From Polytrichum commune (Eukaryota; Streptophyta; Polytrichopsida; Polytrichales; Polytrichaceae), in contig OX485808.1 of assembly GCA_950295325.1 (NCBI GenBank), positions 36,972,527-37,036,526 on the forward strand: 64,000 bases of DNA, in the 5' to 3' direction. Under the pieces are notes generated by a model. It saw only the letters and a program-made list of their open reading frames with translations, made no database searches and was not told where the DNA came from. Shown piece after piece: positions 45,798 to 57,514 of this stretch; the stretch's first letter is position 1; each line of letters begins with the position of its first letter. A program made the position numbers and the translations under genes.

Positions 45798-48700
45798 CCT
45801 AAATCTTTGTTGTAGTGGAAATGACTTGTAAATGTGAGTTAAAGTAAATTTTTTTTGAATGATAGTGGAATATAATATAATAAAAAATCAACCATCATTA
45901 AATAGCAAGATACATTTGCCCAATAGTCCCTTTGGTACCACCCAATGTTCCCTAGTGTGAGTAATGGGGTACATGTGCTAAATAATGAATGAATCTAGAA
46001 AGTTCTTTTTGCTAACATTACCCCTTCCTTGAGCTATCGTTTTTGTGCCCGAATAGAAAGCAACTCAATTTTACAACTTCAACATAAATTCGCTATGGCA
46101 AAACCTCTTCCTACTCTCAATTTCCATATTTTACTATTATTGTTGCTTGCATTTGGATATTTACCCTAATTTGTTCTTCCTATTGTGATATATAATTTTG
46201 AAATGCAACTAGCCTAAGAAACATTGGATATGTTTGCTAAATTGCAGTTTTGCCACAATGCATTTGATGCATCCAACTTAAAGTATTGAAGCTAATTACT
46301 TGAAATTGAATTAATCAATACCTCATTTTACATGTCATAATTGCCCAATCAACAATCGAGCAACTTGTAATTGCAAGAATGGATGCAGGATAGGAAAGGT
46401 GCACGTAATAGATTATATGGACGCAATTCTCCTCACGAAAAACCAAAGACAAAGCTCCCAAATCACCGACACGTGGTGTTCCATCTCAACCACGACTTTG
46501 AGGAGCATGAGGCGAAGAACATGGGGAAGTATGACCGTATTTACCCGAATGATGATAGGAAGACACAAGAGTTGTACGACATCCTCTTAGCGGGGTCCGA
46601 ATCGGCCTTCAAGCACTCATTTGACATGAAGGTGAAGGATACAATTGCTAAGGTGCGTGAGGACCGCAAACAAGAGCAACTTGCAAAAGAAGAAGAAGAG
46701 AAACGAAGACTTAGGGCGACACAAGAATTGCGCAAAAGAGCTCAACGCAGTGCACGTGCCGTTGCTTTAGCAGCCCTTACTACAAGTGCCAAAACTTATT
46801 CTGCTTTGAACGATTTGACAACTAATGTGTTGCTCTCAGAGCGCACTCGAGAAAAAGAGGTGGTGTAACAAATCCTAAAATTAAAATCTATCAACTTAGC
46901 GGCACATTCCTTCCACAAGGCCTATTAATTAAAATCCAACATGCATAAGAAAACTTTTTGTGATTTTGTTTCTTTTCATATTGAACCACTTGTAGGTGTG
47001 TCAACTTAACTTCATTCACATGAAGGTTTTGCACTTTATAGGTGGACGGCAGTACTCGAGCCAATATCAATTCACCCAAGAGCTTGAGAGAGGAGCACAA
47101 ACAAGAAAAATGGCCAACAGATTGGTCACGTCTAGAGCAAAGACAAACAATATCTGATCATCCTCAACAACTTGGTTGCATGCATGAGCGTGTTGGCACA
47201 CCATTGGGGTCAATTTCAACTCAAGACTTTGATAGCATGACGGAGATGACAGTGCAAGAGAAAGTTGAGCATTGGAATCAAACAGGTTGTTTCACAAGGA
47301 TCACACTTATTCCATTTTGTGTGTCACATGCTTAAGTCAGGACACCCTATGAATATGAAAATAATAACATATTTGATTTTTGAATATTGGACATAAATCT
47401 TAGGTGATCTGCATCTTTTATTCAAATGCATGTAAATCTTTAAAACTATATGAATGACCTCCTTGGGCAGGTTGTTTTGGGGCTTCACATGAAGCTATCC
47501 TTTTGGACTTGAGCCAACGAAGGGAAAGTGATGCGGTCTTGGATGACAAAGAGAGTCTTCACGATGCAGTGCCCATAGAGCGGATATGGAAAACCGATAG
47601 TGACATGCTTCTCATGCTAGGGCAAGGTGAGGAACAATTATTGTTGGAGCAAGTAGCAGCACATCAACAAGAACATAGTCTCAACCATGAATGTTTGTCC
47701 AAAGAACCACAACCAACTAAACCTAAAAGTCTTCAGGTTAGAGGCAAACTTGAAGGTTTGAGACTTCACTCAAGAAGATCCATGCGACATGTGAATGTTC
47801 AAAAAGAAGGTAGCAACTCATTTAGGGTTCACGGGCGCCAATCTGTGACAAATGCTTGTTGCAAAGAAAGAGGTAATTAATCTATTACCTTTGATTGATA
47901 GATGTGAATTCATTTTGAAGAAAATTACCATGGAATGTCTCATTATAAAACGCTCTTACTGTATACTTGATAGATCAATAGCTATAAAAGAGTTAAACAA
48001 CTAACTCTATGGATCCACACAACTACAATGTCATTGGAATGATTGTGCATTTACAAGTTTCATCAAGAGCTTTATTTTTGTTCTCGGGCTGTCAATGCTT
48101 TGCAACACATCCTTGAGAAATAAACACAACCAATGCACTGTCACTTACATTGATATATATATATTTTTTAAATATAAATATATTGGTTAAACTTAAGCAT
48201 GTGTTGCACTCAATGAATCAAAGAATTTTTCTTTGTGACAATTAAATTTTCTTTCTTCATTCATGCGATCCGTGCAGTGTACCGGTATTAAGTTTCCATC
48301 AAACACCAACCTCCTATTTCCATTGACATGTTGGGGATTTTGTCGCAGGGCAGTTGATGGCAAAGAAGCCAAGCAAAAATGTCAGAAAACAAATCATGAC
48401 ATTGAAATTGCCGCCGGTACACAAGATTAACGCAAAGTCATCATCTATCCCGAGCCCGTCATCTGATTTCTTGCTTCATTGGGAACCACCTACAAAGCCT
48501 TTCATCGAGTGCAAGTCCCTATTACCGGCTCCTCAACCACATGAACTTGTTATCCGAAATCAACTCAAGATTTGTGTCAACCAACAACCTCTCAAGCAGG
48601 TCGTTGAGGCAATTGAGAAGCCGAACAAGTTGACGGTCACCCGCCGCTACCATGGCAGACTCCCCGAGCTCGTCCGCAATAATGCGTTTTTCACAATCCA

Positions 48701-49163
48701 AGGGTATAGCCTCCCGGCATCCATGGCCCACATGGCTAAATTTTCTCCCCGAACGCCAAGGAGCCACGAACATTTCATGATCAAGAGGCGTCCCTTGTTC
48801 CAAAGCAAGAACGCCACACCCATCCCAACATTAGTCAAATCCTTGAAGTCTAAATCAAGGACAAATAGCGACTACATCAACAAAGCAAGGTACCGTGTTG
48901 AGCAAATTGACAAATTATACGAAAGTTGGCCGTGGAAGGCCAAGACGGTTTTCTTGAATTCAAAAAGAAGTCCATCTCCGAGTAGAGAAATTAGCAACAC
49001 CACCCGAGTGGAGCGACTACCCACAAGTCCTTCACGGCGTGTGGAGTCTTTGAGTGTAGGAAAACCCGATTTGCGAACCGCTATAGTGGCCACCACTAGC
49101 TCCACAAAAAATCATGGTTCTCATGGGGCACTTAGGGTGCCCTTATGGTACAACACCCATTGA
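41141..49163 (+). CDS. Tubulin tyrosine ligase-like polyglutamylase (TTLL6-clade)
   Basis: It adds glutamate side chains to tubulin, mainly in axonemes and basal bodies. Eleven exons fit in phase: 41141-41446, 42169-42340, 42545-42668, 42965-43094, 43323-43507, 44419-44803, 45210-45335, 46389-46859, 47042-47285, 47471-47872 and 48349-49163, giving 1119 residues. The TTL domain runs from about 130 to 480: NCKYEVLR, GQKINHFYGM, KPDNGSQGRG (237-247), KFDLRIYVLI (285-294), CMHLTNYALNKYN (329-341), CFELLGMDVL and WLLEVNHSPS (to 440), so the ATP/Mg residues are intact. The N-terminal 100 residues include a charged helix (KREEEERHKKEWRRR). The roughly 640-residue tail has FEEHEAKNMGKYDRIYP, a charged coiled coil, then basic disordered sequence. 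In plants such a gene fits flagellated sperm. First-exon choice is uncertain and the rest is firm. Confidence 0.92.
45767..45792. repeat. (TA)n microsatellite in a TTLL intron
   Basis: An alternating TA run of about 26 bp in the intron between 45335 and 46389. Confidence 0.9.
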
Positions 49164-50931
49164 AAAGCTCCGGCTCACACCACTCTACCTCTAGTAGCAA
49201 GGGTGAAGTGTTGAATTGTGTTACTTACACTTCATTCATTCCAAATTAATGACGAATCATTGTGTGGAAGGTCCACTACAGGTTTGTTTTGAGCGGACCC
49301 TTTTTTGGTTCCCTATGTGGTATTGTTATTGTCCATTGCCTTCTACCACATACACCCTTTTGAGAAGGCCAAGGGGAATCATTACATGTGAACATCATGT
49401 AATCATTCATCTAAAGAAAATGACTCTCTCTTATTCAATATGACATCAAACTTAGCTTCAAACACTCCCAAAGTATTAAGTCAAGACCCACTTTGAGATG
49501 AATAAACCACATACCAACAAGGGATAAGTATTTAAATTTGGATGGTTGAGAACTACGCTCATACGCAACAATTAACTTTAACTTTAATTGACTGTAACTT
49601 TGATTGTGATGCGAGACCACTTCGCATTGCATCTTCGCACACCATTTGAGGTGCCTCAATTGGCAGCTCATGACTCATGTTGCTCCAATGTCCGATAAAT
49701 GTTAGGTTCACAAATAGGTCAGCGTCAATGGGAGGCTATAACAACATCGTCGTTTCCGAGGACCTCACATGTTGCGCAAGTTTAAATGTATACCTATTCA
49801 GTATTTCCTCGATTGTTAGTCTTGAATTTTTCACATATGCTACTTAGCACTGTATCATATCTATGGAGGAAGGACCGGCTGCGTTATTCTCTTCAAGGAT
49901 ATCAAGGTCTACCACGTGTCATCTTCTCACAATCACTGCAAGTGTAGCATTTGGATCTGTGCATTGAAACCATGTGGCTAATGTAATCTTACACACTATA
50001 CGTTGAGTTTGTCTAGATACCGACGTTTATAGACCTGGCAGCTCAGTTTTTTGATGTTGTTCTACTGTTTTGTAACGAAACTTTGTCAATATAGTGCACT
50101 GCCGCCATGCCATGTCCCTGCCATGCCATTGACCTTTACAGACAGTGGACCGAATCTATGTCTAAACAGTGAAAGTTTTCAGAAGCCTCGGGAATTGAAG
50201 TGTACTCTTGCAGAAGAAAAAGCCCGACCCAACAGTCCTAAAGATGCTGCCTTACTTGTTTTAAAATCACATTCAAATGAAGTCTAATATGATGAGAAAT
50301 TTTAAATCTGCCAGGTACATCGCACAGAAATTTTCCAGCGCATTAGACAAGAGTTTCACAACCAGAGTGACAGATACATTGTCTGTGCAGCTTGAACCTT
50401 GAAAACTGTGAATGTATTACAAAACTTTTCAGTGTCGAAACAGAGTACAAAAACTATGGATACAATGGAACAGATGAGCTCAATGGCATCAGTTGAATGT
50501 TCTAACATCAATTCCCAAGCAGGATATTTCAACAAATAAAATCCTGTTGGTATTTTCTGGCTTATGTGGCGCACTTTTCAATTTGTAGTACACTAATACA
50601 AAAATACTTCAACGTCAACCCTGTCTGGAATGACAATCCTAACTCAGAAGCACCTATTTTAATCCTCAGGGCTTAATCGAAGCCCTGAACATTATTGTAC
50701 AAAAAAAAGAAAAAGAAAAAAGAAATGTTTTCCTGAAAGGATAGCCTGTATATTCAGCTCCCGCTCCTTCTCTGACCTCTGTTGAATCAAAGACGGCGGA
50801 AAAGAGCTATTTCTCGAGTTCAGGCAAACAAAGAATTCGCCAAGGAAGTTGGCCTATATGTTACACTAGACATTTACCTTACAAACTAAGTAATCAACAG
50901 AGTGATTCATGTGCATCTCTGAAACCTAAAA
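49164..50931. other. Convergent spacer between the TTLL and USP-kinase genes
   Basis: Contains the presumed 3' UTRs of both genes. Short open frames here lack family similarity. No repeat family or RNA gene was recognised. Confidence 0.45.
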
Positions 50932-53900
50932 TTAGTCATTGAAACTGGTTGATCGACTGAACCGTCCCTCCAGATACTCTTCAAGGTACTTACTCGAATG
51001 TTGCAAGTCTACACTGCAATGATCTTCAACACTCCCTTGCGACGTCGTGTCACCGTCCACTCCAAGCATTGCAAGGGCCAAGTGTGTCTGAAAGTCAGTC
51101 TCACCTTCCTCGGATGTTTTCGGACTCGTCGTCCCATCGACACTGCTATCTTCCTCCTCTTCAAGGTCCATGGACACGGTATCTTCATGCATCCCAGAAA
51201 TGCTTGGACTCTCGCCATGGTCACCACAGAGCAATCGAAGTATCTGTACAAGAAAATCCAGCAAAATCTTTATTTCACTTTAGAGCTCATTTTGACAAAC
51301 AAGAAGGCAGTAGAGTTATCAATGGACTTTCCATCAGGAGTTGGTCCCTTCCGATTTTGTATTGGTTGTTTTGCATGCAATATCGATAAATTATTTTCAT
51401 TTGTGACAGTGCATGCTTGGAGGTAGAGTAAAAATTTGAATGAAGAGCAACCTATTTTGTGAGGTTCATTGAGGGCCAAACTCAATTTAACACCTATTGA
51501 TTGCATGCCAAGTGAGTTTGATCCTCAATGAACCAATATACAATGTTCTCCATTCAACAAGCATGCACCAAACATGGCAAGTGTTTTATGCAAAACAACC
51601 AAATCCCCCACGAAAAGTCCCTTTGAGTTGAAGGATAACACTATTATCTATCTGCAATTCCTGCAAGGTCTGCGGTATGACTCTGTTGGTAGACAACGTT
51701 GGTCAATCAGGCCGTGCAAATACATACCCGACTCATTCTTGGTCTATGATGAGCAGATTGTCGAACGCACAGAGCCGCTGCAAGTATCATACAGTTCATC
51801 TCATCCACATTGTAATCACCTTCAAGTCGTGGATCCAACAACTTGTCCAAATCCCTTTTCTCCAACAGAGGCCTCGCCTGTTTTCAATTTGCATAAGGTA
51901 AGGTCAGATTTTCACACAATCTGCTTGTAAATGTACATTTAAAGGAAACTGGGCACTTTTTAAAGAAGTATTCGAGTCAGGTTACAAGAACGAGGAGAGA
52001 TGCATACCCAATTGACAAGGTTTTCTTGGCCCTTGGGTTTCGTAGTGTCTATCGGTTTTCGGCCAGTGATAAGTTCAAGTAGCACTATGCCAAATGCATA
52101 TACATCGGTTTTGTAGCTGACTCTTCCATACATGAAGTACTCTGGTGCCAAATATCTGGAAGAACAGATCAAATTCAATGAGCACACCAAAAAACCTAAA
52201 GTCATACTCAACTGGAAAATTAGAATTAAACTTGAAGAGAACTGTTAAAAAGGAACTACGTACTTAATCATCTGTAAAGAATGGAACATGATGTAATTAC
52301 CCAAACGTGCCAACAACGTCGTTGCACTTGATATGTGAAGCTGATCTTGGAGCCCACTTTGCAAGCCCAAAATCCGATAACTGAGATTCAAAGGTGGCTG
52401 TTAAAAGTATGTTAGAAGCCTTGACATCTCTATGAATCACTGGCCGGAGGCAGCCGTCGTGAAGATGGTCCAGAGCTTTCGCAACACCAACTGCCACTTT
52501 GTACCGCACTTCCCATTGTAGGACTGGTGCCTCCTTTCCTGTTGCTGTAGTGTCCATGCATATCAGCTCATCAGCAATTACAGCCTACATATATTTTGGT
52601 CGCAAAACCTTAAAAGAATTTCACAAAAATGGTCCATTTTGGACCAACGTTGAGAAATTTCGGGTGCTTACCATGGAGATGATCTTCCAGGTTTCCTTCA
52701 GGCAAGAAATCATAGACGAGAATTAAGTGGGAGGAATCGACACAGTAGCCAAGCAGGGATACGATATGAATATGCGATAGTGAAGTGTTGATTTCAATAT
52801 CAGTTAAAAGCTCTTCCTCGGCTTGTGGACCCTGGTTTAAGCGTTTCACTGCCACCAACCTCCCATCATACATTTCCCCTCTGAAGACTTCACTTCCACC
52901 TCCACGCCCCACCACATTACCTGTGCAGAAAAATAAATCAGATTGGAGTTTCATATTTACTCACCCACATTTGCAAAGCAATAGTCTAGTTATCCTTTAA
53001 CTCAATGTGACCTTTTGACAGGAGTTTGTCCCCTATGATTTTTCATTGGTTTTTTTGCATACATAATCATAAATTTTTTTCCACTTGTGATGGTGCAAGC
53101 TTGGAGGGAAGTGTTTGAATTTGAATGAAGAACAACCTATTTGGGTTCATTGAGGGTCCAAAATTAACTTTAGCACATCTTTGCATGCCAAATTGAGTTT
53201 GACCCTCAATGAACTGGTATAGAATGTTCTTCACTCAAACCTTCACTCTGCTACCTCCAAGCATATGCCAAAAACATACCGAACACGGAAAGGTGTTGTA
53301 AGCAAAACAACCAACTCCTGACCAAAAGCCATGTTGAGTTTGAGGATAACTCTAGTATTCTTGACGAATGCATATAAAACCCAATCAATTAGTGAAGATA
53401 AGATGGCCCCACTTACTTGGTGAGAAACTCGATGTTGCATACTTGAGCTCCTCATATGCAAATGAAGTGCATGGTCGATCCAAACAGAGGCAATCCACCC
53501 GTTGTGCTAATGTCAAACCGTGACCTGTACTATGATGTCTGAAATGCTCGCCATTGAAAGGGTCCTTTGTGAAGGAGTTTGGTGACAACGGCGGTTTGTG
53601 GCCCCCACGCTCTGGTAATTGCAAAGCCCACTTCACAACTGACAGGTTCCGATCTAAACTAGGGGCTGATGATTTTTTCGTCTTGTCAAATCCAATTGTG
53701 TGGTTAAGAAGGGGCCATCCTGGAACAAGACCATCATCGGATGATGATGTTCTTGGCAATTCAGTATTATTTTTTCTTGTAGACCTGATAGAAGAAGAAT
53801 CGAGAGTGCTTTCAGGTGAAGTAACTGAGTCTGCATCAGTTCTGTCATGGCCAAGAAGAAACATATCTGTTCTCTGATGATGAACTCCTACTGAATCTGA

Positions 53901-56900
53901 ACTAAAAACTCTGGCAGTTCCACCTGTTCGAAGTCCTTGTGCACGCCGTTTAGAAAATGACATTCGAAGTGCCTCAAATCCTGATGTGCTGTTACGCCTT
54001 TCCGAAGAAGGAAGAACACTTATTGGTGAACTGAAACACTCTTCATGAATGATGGATGAGCATGAGCCAAAGCTTTGGTCGAGATCAAAGCTTGACTGGT
54101 CCATGCATCCTTTTGTTTGTTGTTGATCTTGAATTCTCTCAGATATTGTGAGTTGTAAGGTTACACTTGGTCGTGCTGGATCGTCATCTGGTTCTTCTGA
54201 TCCACCACTTGCCACCTTCTTGCTCCTTCCTATACTCCTTATGCTCCGTAGAACTTTGAGCATTCCCATCCCTGAACATGAAAAAAAAGTGGTCTCAGAT
54301 CACACATTACTGCAGGAGGTGAAGGGGAAAAATGGTGGAGCAAAATAGAGTTCTCCTTTAACTTGATGGGATTTCTCATTGGGAGTTGGTCCCCTAAGAT
54401 TTTTCACTGGTTGTTTTGCATACAATATCAATAAGTTGTTTCCACTCGTGATAGTGCATGCACAGAGCTAGCGTTTGAATTTGAAAATAGAGCAACCTAT
54501 ATCAGTTTATTGAGGGCCAACCTCATTTTAGCACCTCTTGGCATGCTAAAATGAGTTTAACCCTCAATGAACCTATATAGTATGTTGTTCTTCACTCAAA
54601 CCTCCACACTACCTCCAACAAGCACGCACCAAAAACTTACCAAACATAGAAGGTGTTGTATGCAAACCCACCAACTCTGACCAAAAGTCATTTCAGGTTA
54701 GAGGATAACTCTAATGTAGTCACACAGTGCACATGGGAACTGTTGTCTTGAATTTTGTTTACAGCTCAATGCGATGAAAGCAGAATTTCAAACACATTAT
54801 TCTTGTGTGATGACCCAAGGATGTTTAAGAGCATTACTCGCCATGTCGTCACCAAGAGTTCCCTTTTTGTCGAATATTATTTCTCCTTGCTCAAGGATGA
54901 CCACAGTGCAAGTGGATGGCAGCCGCTTCAAGCAATACTTTCCAAGTGCTGCAGGCCCTCTGTCGCATACATCCATATAAGAATTACCTCAAAAGACAGT
55001 ATGGGGATTTCACCGAAGTGGAAAAAAACCAAACTCACATACAATGGGGAGAAATGAGAAACTGCCAACTGACCCCACAGAGAAGTGCTTGTCACTGGTG
55101 CCCACAACAAGCTTGGAGGCATCATAAGTCTTTGCAACCTCCACCAGCGTTTTCTTCACCTTCACGCCCTTCACAATCTCCACTTGTAACTTGATCTGTT
55201 TTCCCCATGGAAGAACTTCAAAAGTTAGAAGACACGCAACATCCAATTCAAGCAAGGCCCTTCCTTTCCATTAGACATCGATTGAGGTATAAATAGTTCG
55301 GATAAATTGCTACCTATGCAGGAAGGAAGCAAATGAGAAAGGTGTCACTTCTCCGAGATGAAGATGAGGTTCAAAAAGAGATCACATCAAGGATGATGCA
55401 TCCTGCAGTTCTTCACATAAGCAAACTCACTCTCATCATGTAGATTTAGTTACATAGACTTGAAGATGAATCCCACTTACTTGTTTCAGACTACAAAGGC
55501 TTTCATAGACAGAGAGAACACAACGCAAGGTGCTGGCCAGCTGCTTAATATGTGTCTCTTGCTCCTTGTCAGTTTCCCCTATTTGCAACAACCACCACAC
55601 ATGCAAAAGAACGTCATCAGCTTTGGAACTCCAAAGAATCTCACTAAGAATCCTCCACAGATTGATCACGGACATCATGGGGATCACCAAGTCAATCACA
55701 ATATTTGGATTGCAAGAATTGAAAAGTGTGATCCAGCACCTCTCTCAAGTACTGGATCACACTTGGGTGGAAAAGTGGAGTTATGAGCATCAAAGGCTAA
55801 CACTACATATGAAGACTTTGAGAGGAATTGGACACTTGGACAGAGAGTTGAGAGAGAGAGACGTGCTAAACTCTTCTTCCTTGCAGGACAGGAAGATTCT
55901 TCACAAACATTTGTGTATAAACTAGCGGGGAAGAAAGAAAGAAAGATATAACAAGAAGGATTTGGCAGGCCAGGCAAGAAAAGGATAAGAAAAACAGACA
56001 GGCAGAGATATCTTGTGGAGAATGGACTTCGTGTGCACAGGTCTTCTAACTTTAAGTTGGTGAGCATTGATGGATGGAACGGTTCCAGAAGCAGCAGCAA
56101 TAGCAGCACAACCACCAGAAATGTTGATGGAGAAGCAAACAAAGGGACATGTGAGAGAGATGATGATGGTGAATGGTGATGGTGATGATGATTCATGGTA
56201 TGTGTCAGGTGAAGAAGGGTGAGCCGGAAGAAAAGGCAACAAAAAAAGTGAGATGGGAGAAACCGTTTGACCCCTTCAACACGACTCCCGAGGGCGAGGA
56301 GAGAATATGCACATGGTGCCAATCATGCTGCCCGTGGGGTCCCCCTAAAGCTTGTCCGATGAGGAGCTATAAGTGAGCAAAGTCATGAGGTCCCACGGAA
56401 TGGACACACACGCGCAGATCGCAGGGCTGTTGTACCGTTGTAACGGACTCGGCAGGTCTCATGGTGGTGCTGGGTTATGTATCTATCTATGTATGTATGT
56501 ATGTATGGGTCACTTTCTTGTCTCTCTCACCCTCGCCTACTGAAAAGATCAAAGGCTCCTCTACCATACATGATGCTTCCATCCCCTTTTTGCCATTTTT
56601 TGGGAACTTGAGATGATAGGGTGGAGATGAAAGAAGCTCTCGAAAAATATTGCACCAACTTCCACAGGAAGTGGAGAGAGAGAGAGAGAGAAACAGCTTC
56701 GTGATCACCACTTCGGAGATGCTGATTCTGGCAATAGTGAGAGTTTTCGGAAGATTTGGGAAGAATTAGACAGTAGAAGAGAGTGATATCTTTGTATGAG
56801 GGTACGGGTAGGTGGAGATAGTGAAGAAACTCGAATACAGGAGGGCTCGGTGAGAGATGTAGATCAAAAGCACATAGCTTGAGGGTGAGGATTGCAGAAC

Positions 56901-57514
56901 TTGGCAAAAGTGAGAGGACGAAGAATTTTCGTGAAGTTTTGGAAGAATTAGGCGGTAGAAGAAATTCAACAGAGGAGGGAGAGAGAGGGAGAGGGAGAGA
57001 GAGGGAGAGGGAGAGATGCAGATCAAAAGAACATAACTTGCGGGCGGTCTCAGAACTTCGCAAAAATCAAGGACAAAGATTGTTCGTGAAGTTTGGGAAG
57101 AATTAGCCAGTAGAAGAGACCACAACCTCAATGTATGAAGGTAGGGGTAGGTTATGGAGACAGTGAAACCAGCTCGAACAGAGGGGGGAGGGAGGGCTCG
57201 GAGAGAGAGAGAGGGAGATCAAGCAAGAAGATATGATATGTATAATAAGTTGTGAAGAAGAACTCGTAAAGAAAAAAGGTGTGAATGAGGTTTGGTAGGT
57301 TTTGGTTTACTTGGAACCTACCTGATTGCGAGGAAGGAAGCGAGGAGACATGAACAGCGAGAATGTGATCTCCAGGCTGAGCGAGCTTGGCGATGGTCCA
57401 GGTGAGCATTTCTCTGCAAGATGTAGTGAGCTTCATGCCAACTAAAAGCTTGCGACCTGCAATCATCTTGCAGCCCTTCACGGTCGATCCCACTTTCACA
57501 TCCTCTGCCACCAT
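50932..57514 (-). CDS. Receptor-like cytoplasmic kinase with N-terminal USP domain (RLCK VI type)
   Basis: A soluble Ser/Thr kinase of the plant group that couples a universal-stress-protein (adenine nucleotide alpha hydrolase-like) domain to a kinase. Ten exons fit in phase: 57322-57514, 55481-55578, 55074-55195, 54853-54959, 53417-54271, 52672-52920, 52301-52544, 52008-52155, 51728-51877 and 50932-51243, giving 825 residues. The USP part (1-173) has [34 protein letters not shown] (split by the known fold), VVGTSDKH and [19 protein letters not shown] Ser-rich linker (about 175-440) precedes the kinase: [11 protein letters not shown] (463-473), VK484, HRDVKASN (579-586), DFG (599-601) and YLAPE (624-628). 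It is an RD kinase with all key residues. The C-terminal tail is acidic. No membrane span. Three introns each contain a family B MITE, and intron 1 has GA-rich tandem repeats. Confidence 0.95.
51313..51641. mobile_element. Fold-back MITE family B, copy 4 (intronic)
   Basis: It lies in intron 51244-51727 of the kinase gene. The ends are TA-GAGTTATC and GGATAACAC-TA. The central hairpin (CATTGAGGGCCAAACTCA...TGAGTTTGATCCTCAATG) is intact. Confidence 0.9.
52989..53351. mobile_element. Fold-back MITE family B, copy 5 (intronic)
   Basis: It lies in intron 52921-53416 of the kinase gene. The ends are TA-GTTATCCTTTAACTCAA and TTGAGTTTGAGGATAACTC-TA. Confidence 0.9.
54348..54711. mobile_element. Fold-back MITE family B, copy 6 (intronic)
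   Basis: It lies in intron 54272-54852 of the kinase gene. The ends are TA-GAGTTCTCCTTTAACTTGA and TTAGAGGATAACTC-TA. Central CACCTCTTGGCATGCTAAAATGAG. Confidence 0.9.
56640..57215. repeat. Three-copy tandem repeat with GA runs in kinase intron 1
   Basis: About 170-190-bp units near 56740, 56925 and 57085 share GTGAAGTTTGGGAAGAATTAG-CAGTAGAAGAG, GGGCTCGG and GAGATGCAGATCAAAAG-ACATA. GA-rich runs (56677-56690, 56975-57015 and 57199-57215) separate them. The minus strand is open across this area only because of CT-rich low complexity. Confidence 0.8.

Noticed and set aside
55696-56322. 208-residue minus-strand Ser/Leu-rich open frame
   Set aside because: It lies within intron 1 of the kinase gene, is low complexity, and has no family similarity.
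56527-57063. 178-residue minus-strand open frame rich in Ser/Leu/Pro
   Set aside because: It lies inside intron 1 of the kinase gene and is open because of CT/GA-rich tandem repeats.
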